Shown here in pieces: positions 1-13,400 of a DNA stretch of 64,000 bases. The translations under genes and the position numbers were made by a program. The stretch's first letter is position 1, and each line of letters starts with the position of its first letter. The DNA lies in assembly GCF_017591425.1 (NCBI RefSeq), contig NW_024465421.1, positions 23,201,001 to 23,265,000 on the forward strand, given 5' to 3'. The DNA comes from Ochotona curzoniae. Lineage: Eukaryota > Chordata > Mammalia > Lagomorpha > Ochotonidae. The notes below the pieces were generated by a model. It saw only the letters and a program-made list of their open reading frames with translations, ran no database searches and had not been told where the DNA came from.

Positions 1-3000
1 CACCAGTTGCTTTGTGCCCGCCCTGCAGGATGCCCCCTGGGGCTGCCACTCTGCTCCGGAAGGGCTTCACGTCGCCAGGGGCTGCCGCAAAGGGGGCAAA
101 AGCCTCCTGCCCTGCCTCCAGGGGTTCTGGAGAAACAGAGGGTGTCGCAGAAGGACTGGCAGGGATATGAGGTGCAGGGCTAAAGGTGAGAACAGGATGC
201 TGGGAGAGGAGGGGCAGGACCCTGAGGGAGACCCTGGAAGCAAGACTTGTCTACAGAAGAGGGGTCTGGAGTGGGTTTGCACCCTCAGAACAAGCCAAGG
301 ATTCAGGAGCTCTCACCTGCACATGTGTCTCTCTCCTCTCCAGAGCTGGAGGCCTCGCCTTTCCTCTGCACGTGGGCAGCGCAGAAAGGCCTGCAGAAGG
401 AAAAGCCTGCGAAACACAGGCTGCACTCAGGCTGAACCATCCCAGATGAAAGAGGGGGGCAGCTCCCGGAGCCAGTGGGCAAAGTGGGCTCCAAACTCCC
501 CCTGGACCCAGGGTCTCAGCCAGAGGATGGGCTCATGCTTCTGTCTGTCTCAACACAGGGGAGCTGGGCCAGGTCAGGGGAAGACAGCTCCCTCTGGCAA
601 CAGCACCAGGTGGTGGGCCCAGCAAGGGCAGGGACAGGACGGGACAGGGCAGGCAGGCAAACAGGCCAAAAACCTGACAACCAGGAAGTCAGGGACCAAG
701 GCCCCATGTGAGCACTGCGGGGAGCTGTGGCCAGGTCAGGAAGACAGCAGCAGACCTCCAAGACCCATGGGGAGGAAAGGAAGGCTTTGGGCCCAGAGTG
801 GTTCCTGCACCTGGACACATGTACCAAGTCCCCCAGCTGATCTCCTGGGACATGCCTGGACATGCCCCTCAGTCCTGGGGAGCATTAGCAAATTGGTGAA
901 AAAAACAGGGAAAATTAAAGGGCTGGGTGGGGCAGATGGTATGATCCAGCAGGGGACTGGAGGTTGCCAGGGTGGCTACAGGCAGAACTGCCAGGCCCTT
1001 GGCGGTTCTGTGTGGACGCACAGATGTGCCTGGCTGAATACTGAATCAAGGCCTGGATGCCAACACTGGTTTCTGTTTTGTTTCAACATAAGTCTTCACA
1101 ACAAGCTGCCCAGAAAATGAATCTAAAAGGGAATCAAAAGGCCTAGGACTTCAACGCTTACCCTCAGAGGAACCTACCGTGGCAGCCACACGTGGCAGCT
1201 AGACTGGAGTCTGAGCTGCTCTGGCCACACCTTAGGAGCTCCACAGGCACACTGGGCTAGCAGCTCCCATGCCCACACAGACACTGTAGAAAGTTCTGGA
1301 GAGTAATGCAGGAGATGGGGAAGGGGCAGGAGGGAGCAACCCCAGGACAAGCCCTTACCCAAGGCCATCCCATTCCTCTTCTGTCGCACATCCCTGTAGA
1401 AGTCCTGCTGTGTGTTGTCCAGTTGACCCCACTCCTCCCGGGACAGGTACAGGGCCACGTCCTCAAAAGTCACTGGCATCTGAACACAAAATGGCCACCC
1501 TACAGGACACGCTGTGGAGGGGCACAGCGGGGCCCAGACACGGCAAGACCCACCACCCAACCCTGCTGTCCCCAGTAAGGCCTGCCCCTTGGTTTGCCTG
1601 CTGAGGTGGGGAGCCATCCACTCAATCTGGCTTTTTAGGGGTCAAGTGGGGAGGGGGACAAAGCGGAATTTCAGGGACCACAGCCAAAGCACAGGAGCTC
1701 CACATTCAGCTCAGACCCCAGAGTCACAGTGGGAGACCCTCAAAAAATCTGCATTTACGCATTTCCTACAGCCTGCCCTGGTCTGACTGGGCCTTGAGCC
1801 AGGACAGGGGAGTTCCAGCATGGCCACCAGAGCACGGGCTGCGCCTCCAAGCCATGGGTGGGGCCGAGGGGAACCGGGAAATTTGATAGGGACCCGCTTT
1901 ACAAATAGGGCCAGTGCTGCAGGAGGCGCTGGGCACCACTTAGGGGCCAAGATCAGTGCCCTGCCTGGTCCCTGGAGTAAATGGGAGACAGTGGTGGTTG
2001 CTCACCTGGGACCAGGCGGTGAGGAGTGCGGCGGCCATTTGCCGGTCTCTGGTCCTCCCCTCACGGGAGAGCACGGGGAGCAGGGGGGAGGGCAGGGCTG
2101 CAGGAGGAAGGCGTCCACAGAGAGCATCACTGCTGCCTTTAATCCCACCCCGGCCCCACCCAGGAAGAGGCCAAGCGCTCTAGGCTGTGGAGGACATGGT
2201 GGACAGTCAGGTGGGCAGACCTGGGCTTGTCTCAGTCTGCCCGGCTCCCCTGACTACAGCGAGAGGCCCCCTTCCCTCCAAGGTAAGGACCTTTAGCCTC
2301 CCCTGGGCTCAGCCACAGTTGCCTTCCCGGGGAACGCCTTCTCTGGGCCCTCGCCTACCTGCACCAGGCAGAAACAGGGCTTTCTCCTGAGAGCCACGGC
2401 TCAGAGGCACCCAGCCCTGCATGCCCTCCTTGGAGGCCTCCTCAGGACACAACTCTTCAGGCTCCACCTTGATGTGTGGCGACTCCCCAGTGGCTCCCAA
2501 AGGTACTGTTTCCTCTGGCCCAGACTGCATTTGTTGATTGAGCTCCTAGCAATGATAGTCCCCGTAAGTACTGGAGCGAGAGTGGGTGAAACCCCTGGAG
2601 CTGCAAAGCCCAGAGGCTGCAGGGGTAGATCCCCTGCCTGGTGGACATACCTCAAAACACAAGGCTCATGCCAGGCCACCATAAGGCAAGGCCAAGGCAT
2701 CCCCAGGCAGTGGAGGTTGGCCCCAGCACCTGGGTCCCCATCATCCACAAGAGAGACTGGGACGAAGTTCCTGCATCTTGATCTGGACCTGGCCTGGGCC
2801 CCATCCTGGCTGTTATAGGCACTTGGGGAAGTGAACCAGCAATCAATTCTCTCTCATTGCTTTTCTTTCTTTCCTTTTTTTTTTTTTTAAGATTTATTTT
2901 TATTGGAAAGGCAGATATACAGAGAGGAGGAGAGACAGGAAGATCTCCCTTCCGATGATTCACTCCCCAAGTGACCACAACAGCCAGTGCTTCGCCGATC

Positions 3001-3352
3001 CAAAGCCAGGAGCCAGGAACTTCTTCCTGGTCTCCCACATGGGTGCAGGGTCCCAAGGCTTTGGGCCGTCCTCAATTGCTTTCCTATTGTTGTGGGTGTT
3101 CTCATTCCTTGTATCAGTCACAGCCCATCACGGGCTGTTGCTCACAGCCTCTTGGACCCAGTCCTTTCCTTCAGGCTCCTTAAGGACCTGGCCAGGCAGG
3201 TGGGCAGCAGGTGCATGGCCCACATCTCACAGATGACATACCTGGCCCGCAGCTGACTCAGATTCCTGGCTCTAAGATTGCAGACCTGGGTTCCCTCTGC
3301 AGGCGGTAATTACACACACACACACACACACACACACTCCCTGAAGGTGGTA

Positions 3353-3395
<43 letters not shown>

Positions 3396-3854
3396 CCTGA
3401 AGGTGGTAATTACACACACACACACACAGCCATGGTGCAGGAAGGACTGAGAGCTCACACTGCAAGACATGAGGCGATAGATACAGTCCCAGGTAACAGG
3501 GACTAGGGAGGTGGCATGAGGCCTCTCTGTGTGCCCTGGGCACTATTCAGACAGACATGCCTACCCATCAGATCGCCAGGGAGCCCCCGTGCTGTCCTCC
3601 AGGCCACTGAAGACAGAATTCAACAAGTCAAGCTAAACAGCTGTATGGCAAATTCCAGCCCATCAAGTAGTTCCCATCATGCCACCTCCTGGTCAGTGCC
3701 AACCACAGCAAGTCTTCCTCTCCCAGGGTGCACACAGCCTGCCCTGACCGCCCCCCTTCCGCGGCATGTGCCCCCCTCACCAGAGCCCCCGTCATACCTG
3801 CTGGGACCCCTCCAGGTCCCAGGCAGCCTGGCTGCCGCCACCATCTGCAGACAT
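1..3854 (-). CDS. ZNF205: ZNF205, KRAB zinc-finger transcription factor, 5' half (partial)
   Basis: Nuclear C2H2 zinc-finger regulator of transcription with a KRAB domain; the zinc-finger exon lies beyond position 1. Coding exons on the minus strand: 3854-3798 (ATG, begins MSADGGG as in human), 2527-2359 (contains HIKVEPEE and KALFLPG), 2097-2006 ([17 protein letters not shown]), 1479-1359 (KRAB A-box: [15 protein letters not shown], then FYRDV), 406-317 ([18 protein letters not shown]) and 126 to below 1 ([11 protein letters not shown]). Each boundary has GT and AG, and the phases join without a break (0, 1, 0, 1, 1). The human orthologue has RDVLQKKNG where this copy has RDVRQKRNG, a change just after the A-box. 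The order of segments matches human ZNF205 as I remember it. What is inferred: transcription starts near 7.1 kb. What is not visible: the zinc fingers, so binding specificity cannot be judged. Confidence 0.9.
2870..3090 (-). repeat. tRNA-derived SINE, 3' portion
   Basis: Reverse-complement copy starting with a T-run and 'gatttatttttattggaaagg', followed by the body up to about 3090, where it is cut off before the tRNA-like head. It lies in the first coding intron of ZNF205. Confidence 0.8.
3306..3428. repeat. Composite (CA)n microsatellite with repeated linker
   Basis: Three CA tracts (3311-3338, 3355-3393, 3411-3428) are each preceded by 'ggtggtaatta' or 'ggcggtaatta', and separated by the linker 'ctccctgaaggtgg'. 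The CA tract and its linker have therefore been copied as a unit. Confidence 0.95.
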
Positions 3855-5217
3855 CTTTGCTGTCAGATCAGGAAAATCAAATGAGGTGTTTCTTCCACAG
3901 TTTCACTACCTCCTGTGGGAAGATCCCTGTTTTGTATGACCGCCCCCCCCCCCCCCGAAGCAAGAGCCCCACATCTCAGCATAGCCCGTAGGGAAAGCTG
4001 GGATTACACAGCAAACAGCAATTCTTGCAGGCAATGCTTTCGAAGGGTGCTGGGAGGGAGGGCCACCTGTCCCAGGTCCACTCACATGACTCTGCGCCCC
4101 ATGTGGGATCCACTCCCAGCAACTGCCTCCCTGGCACTGCACCCCCACCTCCCTCACTCAGGCGGGAGTGTCCTTCCCAAACCCAGCTTCAGGCTCCCTT
4201 CTCTCCCGCCAGCCTGAAGCTTCCACCTTAGACCCCGTTCCCCTTGCACGCAGGTTGCTGTGGCAGTCTCAACATCCAGGGTCCCTCCCCAGCATCCTCT
4301 GCTCACCAGAGTGGAGGCAGAGCCGGAACCTGGGGCAGCAGGGAGCCCCTCCCCTGGGAAGGCAGTCTCCGCAGCCTGCAGGGGTGGGTGGGGGAGCCGG
4401 GTGGAAACTGGGATTAGGGACAACAGGAAGTCCCTCCCTGATCCCATTCCCCCGTGCAGCTGCAGCCCAATAGGGTTCCTGGCTTTGAGGGTTCCGGGCC
4501 TGGGGTCCTCAGTAGAGGTTGCACCGGCTCTGGATGACAAACTGACCCTCAGGTCTGCGAAACAGGCTCATGCCCGTGGCTATACTTAGCACACACTCAA
4601 TGATCCCAGTAAAACAGGAAAAGGAAGAGATGCATGCTGTGGAAAGATACTGTAACTTTATGGCATGGCTTTCACCCCACAGGAGAATGGGCATTTTAGC
4701 TGGGGGCAATGGACAGGACCAGTGTCTATGGGATGTAAGGCCTCCCTGCAGGGACCTGGCATTCATTTACCAGCCAAGACCTGGATCCCCTTAAAGCCGG
4801 AGAATGCTCTCTCAAGAAGGAACAGGGGAAACGGGCTAGGGGATCCTGGAGCCCAATCCTCAGAGATGGGTACATCGGCCGGCCGGACCCTCTCAGCTCA
4901 GGGGCAGAGGGGCGGAGAGGCAGGCAGCCCTCCACAGGCTCTCAGATCCTCAGCAGCTCCATCCGCTCAGGCCCAAGGTGGGCAGGTGGGAGACTGCACC
5001 TCACTTACCAGTGTGCCATGGGGTTGAGTGTAAGGGAGTGAACTCAGCAGAGTCAGGTCCTGGAAGGTGTGTTCAGGAAACACTGCCAGCTACTGCCTGT
5101 GGAAGTCACTGCCCTGTGGGCACCTCTCCATCTGGCAAGCCAGGCACACTGTGCACCAGGGTCCTTGCATGGGCTTATTATTATTTTTTTTTTTTTAACA
5201 AAAGCTTAGTTGCTTTT

Positions 5218-5500
5218 CCTCTCTGGAAATCTGACTTTCCAATAAAAATAAATCTTTAAAAAAATTATTATTTTCCTTTTAGTTGTAAGACGGAAACAAA
5301 CACAAAGATCTTCCATCCACTGGGTAACACCAGAACTCAGGAGCCAGTTCAATCCCTGGTCCCTCATGCGAGTGGCAGGGGCAAAGGACTTGACCCAACT
5401 GCTGCTTTCTCAGGGCATCAGCAGGCGGCTGCACTGGGAGGCGGGGCCTGGGGAGGCAGCACTGCAGGCTGAGGACTAGCTGATGCGCCTCCGCAACAGC
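5218..5500. repeat. SINE fragments in opposite orientations
   Basis: 5218-5265 is the 3' tail of a plus-strand SINE ('ctgactttccaataaaaata'). It abuts an older, diverged minus-strand copy from about 5278 to 5500 (contains 'gatcttccatccactgg'). Confidence 0.6.
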
Positions 5501-5734
5501 CCCCGCCCCCACAAAATAAATCCTTATTAGAATAATTTTTTTAAAAGATTTATTTACTTTTTTTTTCCAGAGGAAGGAGGAAGCTTTATTTTATTTTATT
5601 GTTCTTTGATGCGGTCATGTTTGTTTCATGCTTTTCACTATTTTTTTAAAAGGATCAACATTAACATCCATCATATATAACAGCTGAATACAAACTTAAC
5701 ATCAAAGTTTCTATGCAGTTACATCTTAATTTAT

Positions 5735-6071
5735 TTAAAGATTTATTTATTTTTATTACAAAGTCAGATTATACAGAGAGGAGGAGAGACAGAGAGGAAG
5801 ATCTTTCATCCAATGATTCACTCCCCAAGTGACCACAACGGCTGGTGCTGCACAGATCCAAAGCCAGGAGCCAGGAGCCAGGAACATCCTCCAGGTCTCC
5901 CATACGGGTGCAGGGTCCCAAGGCTTTGGGCCATCCTCAACTGCTTTCCCAGGCCACCAGCAGGGAGCTGGATGGGAAGTGGAGCTGCTGGGATTAGAAC
6001 TAGCGCCAATATGGGATCCCAGCATGTTCAAGGTGAGGACTTTAACCGCTAGGTCACGGCGCCAGGCCCAA
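5735..6071 (-). repeat. Near full-length tRNA-derived SINE
   Basis: Reverse-complement copy running from 'aaagatttatttatttttat' to 'ctaggtcacggcgccaggcc', so it includes the tRNA-like head. One of the youngest-looking copies in the window. Confidence 0.9.
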
Positions 6072-7129
6072 AAATAAAATAATTTTTTTTTAATTAACAG
6101 CTAAACTGACCAACCATGACTGTGTAATAGTGTGGAATTAGCCAGAAATGTGTAAAAAAATCCTGTGCTGTCCAACCTTGGTCCTTCTTCTGCCCCTTCT
6201 GCTTCTGCAGCAGCCCCCCAGTCCTCCTGCGCTGGGGTGATGGCTGGGAGCCTAGTCTGGCCTAAATAAACTACCCTTACGCATTTGCATCGACTTCAGA
6301 CTCCTGACGTGACATGCACATACTGGTAACATGCATGAAGTAACATTAATGGGCAAAAATTAAACTTCACCATTAAAATCAATTTCCCCTGTTTCCTGTG
6401 TCCTTCTGAACAAAGGTTATCAGAACATTTTAGATTATAGCAGTGGGCAACAAGATATTTCCAAAGGAAATTCTCAAGACGCTGGTGCCTCATCCCCACT
6501 CAGTAACAAGGAGGCAATGGTGATTTTCTGAGGAGAAATGATGCAGGTCACCTGCAGCTGGACCCTGGAGGGCTGCGCCCACCGGGTCCTAGGTCAAACC
6601 CAGCCTGCCCCGGCCAGGCCAGATGCTGCCAATACCCCAACCTCAGCAAACATCAGTGCCCCTATTGTCCCACAGGTTCCACCAAGCACCTAGAAGCCGC
6701 TGGAGTTGCTGCCCAGTCCTCCAGCGTGTGGAGAGCTGTTTCTTTGGTTTCTGAACTGGACCCCAGGGATGCTCTGCCATCTCCTCCCTTCCTCCTCTCA
6801 GGTCGTTAGACACAGGGCCTGCAGCTCGCAGCCCAGCTGCCCCAGCTTCCAAGGAATCAGATATCTGGCCATGTTTTCTGCCTGGGGGACTGGCAGGGGT
6901 CCGAGCCAGGCATGGATGCGTAGCAACGCACAGGTGCGAGTCTAGCCTGGACGAGGGGCCGGAGGGCCAGGGGACCACCCGCTCCACCCATTTCCCATCC
7001 CTCCACAAGCATGCTGAGGAGCAGCCGGGCCCCCTCCCTACGACGGAGCTTGGGAGAGGATGGGCTGGCGGTCCTCAGACCCACAGATGCTCTCCCAGAG
7101 CCGTCCACCCACGTCCCTGGCGGTGGAAG

Positions 7130-7330
7130 CCACGCCCCCGCACATTGGACCCGCCTCCCTCGGGGCGGGGAGGAATCTCGTGGTGGAAGTAGCATATTGG
7201 TGGGCGGAGTTTCGTGATGCGGGGGGCTCATGGCCCAAAGTGCCTCGCTTCCCCCACCGCAAAAAGTAGGCATGCCTGAGCCGCTCCCCTTCATCCTGGT
7301 TGTCCGTCCGGGCGCGGAGGACACAGAAGG
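7130..7330 (-). promoter_or_regulatory. Probable ZNF205 promoter (CCAAT and GC boxes)
   Basis: A GC-rich block with a GC box near 7157 (ggggcgggg) and 'attgg' at about 7143 and 7195, which read as CCAAT on the minus strand. There is no TATA box. The CCAAT orientation and the ZNF205 first coding exon 3.3 kb downstream on the minus strand suggest it drives ZNF205. No transcript evidence is available here. Confidence 0.5.
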
Positions 7331-7534
7331 AACGGGAACAGCCTTCCCTGCAGATAACGTTAAAATCAAGGAACAAGATAGATGCGGCTACCTGCACTAG
7401 GACCCTGGCCCTGACACAGAGGCCGGACAGACTCGGAGGTCTCGGTGCTTCAGAAGTGGGGCGAGGCGGGGTGCGCGCCCGGGATCCCCAAGGAGAGCAG
7501 CCTCCAGGCTACCGCCGTAGACACAAAGGAAAGG

Positions 7535-7735
7535 ACTTGATTTTACGTTTTACCTATTAGGAAGGCAGTTACAGAGAGGGAGAAGGCGATCTTCATGTGC
7601 TGGTCCACTCCCCAAATGCCTGCAGCAGCCAGGGCTGGATCTCCCGTGTGGGTGGCAAGCACCCAAGCACTTACTTGGGCCATCACCTGCTGTCTCTCAA
7701 ACATACTAATGAGCAGGCGGTGGGACTCCATCTCA
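7535..7735 (-). repeat. Old tRNA-derived SINE copy
   Basis: Diverged minus-strand copy: 'ggaaggcagttacagagagg' near the start, then 'ccactccccaaatgcctgca' and the 'cacctgctgtctctcaaaca' region. Confidence 0.6.
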
Positions 7736-7799
7736 GGCGCCTGAAAGTGGGGTGAGGGTGCTCCAAGGCCGAGGGTCTGACCTCTGAGTTGGTATGTCA

Positions 7800-10420
7800 A
7801 GTCCCCTCCTTTCTTTGATTAAGCTGGGACCTGTTTAAAGCCACTCCCAGGACTTGGGAGGGTGCCTGTTGGACCAACACCTCACTTCTCCATCAGGCCT
7901 TCCAGTTCTTTGCACCAGTACCCAGGCCTTCCTTCCCCTCCTGTAGCACCTGTAAGGGAACCCGGCACGTGGAACAAACAGGTGAGCAAGGATTCGGGCT
8001 TTGAACAGGCATTCTCTAAGTGGCAACTCTCCTGGGGGTACAAACCCCTGAGGGCACGGGGGTTGTGGATGTGTGTATGGGGAGGGAGGACAGGCCCTGG
8101 CAACTACTAGGATTGGAATCCAGATTCATCCCTTTGTCTTCCTCTGGCCCCACCCTCTACAAAGCAGGGCAGTTAAGGGTTAACTCTAGGGAGCCCCGCA
8201 CACCTGGAGTCTGGGGTTGGGAACTTCCTGTCCCATTTCCCAGGAGTCTTTCCCAAGGCTGCAGAGTCCAGCTCTGGCCCTGGAATCCCCTGAGTTCCCC
8301 GCAACACCTCTGCCTCTGCCTTGGGAATCCTGAGTGGTGAGTTGGAGGTGAGCCTGGCTTGCAGTAGCTGGGAGAGCCTACGGAGAGGGGACGCAAGGTC
8401 TTGGTGGGGTAGGGACTGCAGCAACCGTGGAAGGGTTGCGGGTCTGTGCTGAGAATCCTGGTGCCAGCCGACTCACTAGACGGCGACGTGGCTGGCATCA
8501 AGAGGGCCCAGGACTTTGCCTTGGCTTGGGAGAAGGATGCAGGCTCCATGTGCCTCTGGGTGGAGTGGCCAGCCTCTTGCGCTGAGCCCTGCCCTAGGAG
8601 GGCAGCAAAAGCTACCAAGATGGGGTAAATCTGCCATCTGCCTCTGGGGGCAAGGAGAAAGAGGCGTCTGCATTTTGCCCCTTCCCCGGGTATGGGCTCT
8701 CATGTGGGTGAAGTGGACCTCAGGGCTGAGCCTCCCCCTCAAAACTGGACCCTCTGTTGACCACATTTCTCTCGGCTCCAAACACGACTGGTTTAGTGTG
8801 GGGTGGGGGCTGTGGAATCCTCCCTGCCCCCAGGCCGCCCCCTGCAGAGGTGTATGTTAATGGAGCTTTTGTCCTGGAAACCTGGAGTGGGGGAGGGACT
8901 GGCTGTAGGTGGCCGAGCCACCCCAGTTCCACCTGTTTAAAACCTTGTTCCAGCCTCTGTGTGTGGCTAGGCCTGAGGGTTGGAATTTGCAATCTTCCTT
9001 CTTTTTTCCGGACTCACCCTGTGTTCTAAGGACTGCCAGCAGCAATTTGCATAGTGGTCCAGAACTACTTTCTTATTCATCAAATCTTGGCTCCACTTAG
9101 TGTGACCTTGCTTAAGTCATCCATCATCTCAGCTTGATCTTTGTACTTATCAAATAAAGAAATTACACTTGGGCACCTAGGCTGCGCCAGCCTCACCTCT
9201 AGCATGGGTGGGTGAGGCTGGCAGGTGATTGAGGGTTAGTACAAGAATGCTTTGCAATCGCTACTTAAAAAAACAAACAATGAAACAGAACTCCAACAAC
9301 CTTGAGAAGGCCGTTATGGCCGTGTTGTAGCTCTGCTCACAAGCACTGAATTCATTTCAGGTGCTGTGGCGAGCTGCCCTGCTCTTCTCCTAATGCCCAC
9401 TAGCAGGCCGGGTGGGGGTGTGGTGAGCCACCACTGCCAGTGCTCCCTGCTGGGGGAAAGACTGGATCCTGGGGAGGCACCTGTTGCTGGTAGCAACAGG
9501 AAAGCCTGGGAAGGGAGGGAAACAAGCAGCTGGACTTGCTGTGGAGGGGGGAAGGGAGACAGCACCAGAGGGGTTAGGAGAGGGTTCCACTTACGGTTGG
9601 GAGACCAGGTCACCTCCTGGGGCCAGCACATGTATCCTTGAGCCTTAGCACAGTCAGCTGAGGAATGGATCAGTGATGCAGACACTACTGTGGCCCCTGG
9701 CTGTATGGGAACGGGGGCATGGGTCCAGGGCACCTGCATACCGGAAGGGTTATATCAGGCCTTCAACCCCTGCCTGCGCTGGAGTACAGAACAGGTATGA
9801 GCCTGTTTGGAAAAAGCCACGGTGATGATGGAGCAATTGGTGAACAGGATGTTGTTCTTGTCCCTGGATGCTCCCTGGCTGCCCAAAGCAGGAGTTAGGG
9901 TTGCCAGCATGGGCTGGGCAGTGTCACCAGTAAGGACGAGGGGAGAATCTGGTAGTCCTGATCGCTTCGTTGCTGGTCGGTTTCTTAGTTTGGGGCACCC
10001 CAAAAGGGGTGATGGTGGACATTGGGGGAAATCTGAAAATAATTTTAAAAATAAGAAAATCTTAAAAATTAAAGCAAGAAAGAAAAGGAAATGATGGGCT
10101 CACCCACCCTCCCCCCAGCTCCCACAATTGTGCCCATGTGTGGCTCTAGGGCTGGGCCAGGCCGTGCCTTGGAGACTGGCCTATCCCAGTCTGCCATTTG
10201 CTACAGAGTCCCTCCTGGAAACCTCTCCTCCCTTCTCTGCCCCTGTACCGCAGCACCCTGGGACCAGGCACTTGGAGCTATGGTTACTGCCTTCTGTGTC
10301 ATGGTCCACTTGGGCTGTCCAGCCCTTGGGAGCTGCCTTTCAGGCCCAGTGGACCTGCCTTGCCCCCACAGCTGACCACCCAGGCAGGAACCAGCTGCCC
10401 TGCAGGGGGACTAATACAGG
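7800..10420. other. Intergenic, no gene seen
   Basis: Unique GC-rich sequence between the ZNF205 promoter and ZSCAN10. Several reading frames of 80-150 codons exist on both strands, but none shows a domain, a conserved family signature or flanking splice logic. ZSCAN10 5' untranslated exons could lie here; one acceptor-like site (ctccgcag) ends near 10437. Confidence 0.5.
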
Positions 10421-10493
10421 GCCTTCAGCTCCGCAGGTGTGGAAGCAACTAAGGAGTGGGACCAGCTGCAGGCAGGTGCTCCCACAGTGAAGG

Positions 10494-13400
10494 ATGCTTG
10501 CAGAGCCACTTCCAGCTACCCAGGAGCAAGAACAGCTGGGTGCCGTCAAGCTGGAGGACGACGAGGACATCGGACTGGAGGATCCCCGGCGGGTGGGGGC
10601 CAGGCCACGGCCTGAGGTGGCCCACCAGCTCTTCAGATGCTTCCGGTACCAGGAGGACATGGGGCCACGTGCGTCCCTGGGCCGGCTGCGAGAGCTGTGC
10701 AGCCAGTGGCTGCGGCCAGCACTGCACACCAAGAAGCAGATCCTGGAGCTGTTGGTGCTTGAGCAGTTCCTGAGCGTGCTGCCTCCCCACCTGCTCCACC
10801 GCTTGCAGGGCCAGCCTCTCCGGGATGGGGAGGAGGTGGTACTGCTGCTGGAGGGCGTCTCCGGGGAGGCCAGTCATGCAGGACCACTGGTGAGTGGGGT
10901 GGTACCATCCTGGGGAAGGCCAGATGTGGGGGGAACAGGCAGTGAGACCCCTAAAAGACTCCAAACCCCTGCCTGCCCCCCTTCCCAGCCTCCTTCCCTA
11001 TACCCCTTCCCATCTGTCTCACTCCCTAGGGAAGCTGGCAAGACACCCCTGGGGAGTGTGACACCTAACATTTCCATGTTTTCAACAGGATTTTAGTTTC
11101 AATACTGGCAAAAATTTCCCCCGCACAGACGTCCCCTCAGAGCAACATGGGGACCCTTCCCAGGCCTCCAGCCACAGCCCCAAAAAGGAAGAACCCTCCG
11201 AAAAGTCTGCAGCCCAAAATGCATCAAAGACACTACTCCCATCCCAGCCAGGGCCCCAAGCTGCTGACCCCAGCGAATGGAGCCAGGCTTCCCAGAATAA
11301 CCCCCAGGCTTTGCAGGGAAGCAGTGAAGAGCTGCAGCCCCTGGGAGCCAGGGACCAGATGTGTTCGTGTGAGGGTAGGGGGCCCAAGGGATGGCTGGGG
11401 GGGGGTGCTGTCTACATGGTGTCTAACAACCTCTTCTTCCTCCCTCTGCAGCGTCAGTGTCCCAGGGCCCCTCACTGTGGTTGGAGGAGAGTTCCAGAGA
11501 CCAGGAGCTGGCAGCCGTGCTGGTGAGCAGATGGTTGCCCCGCCAGAGCTCTCTGGGCCTCTGCAGCTCCAGCAAGCCCCTGTGCTCTTGCCTAACCTAG
11601 GGTCTCTGCTCTGCTTGCAGGAGTGCCTGACCTTTGAGGATGCCCCAGAGGAGAAGGCTGCCTCTGAGCACCCTCTGGGTAAGAGACACTGCCCCCTCCC
11701 CATCCTGCCCTAGGGAGTGACCACCCATTCTTTCCTGGCCATGGCTTTTTTCCCCCTCAGTGCTTGTCGTGTCTGACCTGTGTTTTTTACCCAGGCCAAT
11801 TTTCTTGTTCTGTCACCAGCATGGCTGAGGTAGCCAGATCTGAACCTCTTTTTTTTCTTTTTCCCTGAAGATCTGTTTACTTTTTTTTCAGAGTTACAGG
11901 TCTTCTATCTTCTGCTTCACTCCCCAAATGGCTATTAAGGCCAGGCTGAAGCCTGGGACCTAGAACACCACCTGGGTTTCCTCCATGGGTGGCAGGCTCA
12001 CTTGGGCCATTTTTTGATGCTTGCTCAGGCATGTCGGCAGGGACCTGGATTGGAAATGGAGCAGTCCATATGAAATGCCAGGGTCACAGGCCCTCTTTTG
12101 GCTGTCCTGAGGGCCCCTTGTACAATCTCACCATCAGTAGTTGATGTGGAGACCTCGAAATCAATAGTGACCAATGCAGTGCCTGGCTCCTGGCTCTGCG
12201 CTGGCCCAGCCCGGCCTGACACAGCCATTTGAAGGGTGAACCAACTGCTGGAAGATAGTCTCTTTCACTTAACTTTTCAAGTAAATGAAAATAAATATAC
12301 AAAGTTGAAAGGTTAAAAAACTGGTAGGGCCAGTACTAATGGGTGAGGGTTTCCCAGCACTGCAGCCAGCCTTAGAAGACCAGAACTTCACATTTCCAAA
12401 TGGGTATTGTGATGGATTGTCTGTGGCATGCGTTTTACCAAAACTAAGACAAAATACCAATGAGTATCAGACAAGCAGGTTGGAGTCCCCTGCGGCCCAG
12501 TGCTTGGGTGCCTTTCCCACCCCTGGCACATCCTAGAGGGCCCTCAGAAGACCCCTGGCCATTCTGGTTTTGCTTCTTTCCTAGGATTTAGAAGCACAAA
12601 CCCAGACCAGGACAAGTTAAAACAGGAAGAAGCCAGGGGAGCTTCCCGGCCCCCTACCTCGGTGTCCGAGCCGCAGGTTGACGGGTCTGGGCTGCCAGGA
12701 GAGCCTCCTGCGCAGACCCACAGGACGGACCCCAAGGCCTGCGATGCGGGGGCAGGGCAGGGCCTTTCCTGCAGCGAAGCAGTGAGGGGAGAAGACCCCC
12801 AAGTGCAGCTCATCTGCACGGAGTGCGGGACGACTTTCCGCCAGCTGGCACGACTCAAGGTGCACCAGGGGCGCTGCCACCCGCACTTGCGCACCTTCCC
12901 GTGCCTGTGGTGTGGCAAGAGCTTCGGCCGAAGCTCCGTCCTCAAGCTGCACATGCGCATTCACACAGATGAGCGGCCGCACGCCTGCCACCTTTGCAAC
13001 CACCGCTTCCGCCAGAGTTCGCACCTGAGCAAGCACCTCTTGACGCACTCCTCGGAGCCTGCTTTCCTGTGCGCTGAGTGCGGCCAGGGCTTCCAGCGTC
13101 GCCGCAGCCTCGTGCAGCACCTAAAGGGGCACACCCAGGACCAGAAACCCACGTGCATTCCAGAAGCCCAGGCAGAGGAGCCCAAGGTGGCAGTCATCTT
13201 GTGCTCGCACTGTGGCCAGACCTTCCAGCACCGCTCCAGCCTCAAGCGCCACCTGCGCATCCACGCCAGGGACAAGGGTCACCAGCACTCCAAATCCTCA
13301 GGCAGCCTCAGCCCAAGCCCCAAGAGAAGGCCCCACGTGTGCGGTGACTGTGGCAAGGCTTTCCGGCGTAGCGAGCACCTGGTGACCCATCAGCGCCTTC

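Noticed and set aside
14..1120. Plus-strand frame of 368 codons at the start of the window
   Set aside because: It begins at GTG, runs antisense across two ZNF205 exons and their introns, and has no domain or conserved composition. It reflects few stop codons in GC-rich DNA.
5756..6077. Similar small frames recurring at 2.9, 5.8, 15.4, 28.2, 45.2 and 50.9 kb
   Set aside because: They all fall in SINE copies; the peptide similarity comes from the repeat.
10340..10964. Minus-strand frames over the SCAN exon
   Set aside because: These are shadows of the ZSCAN10 first coding exon, which matches the SCAN family on the plus strand.
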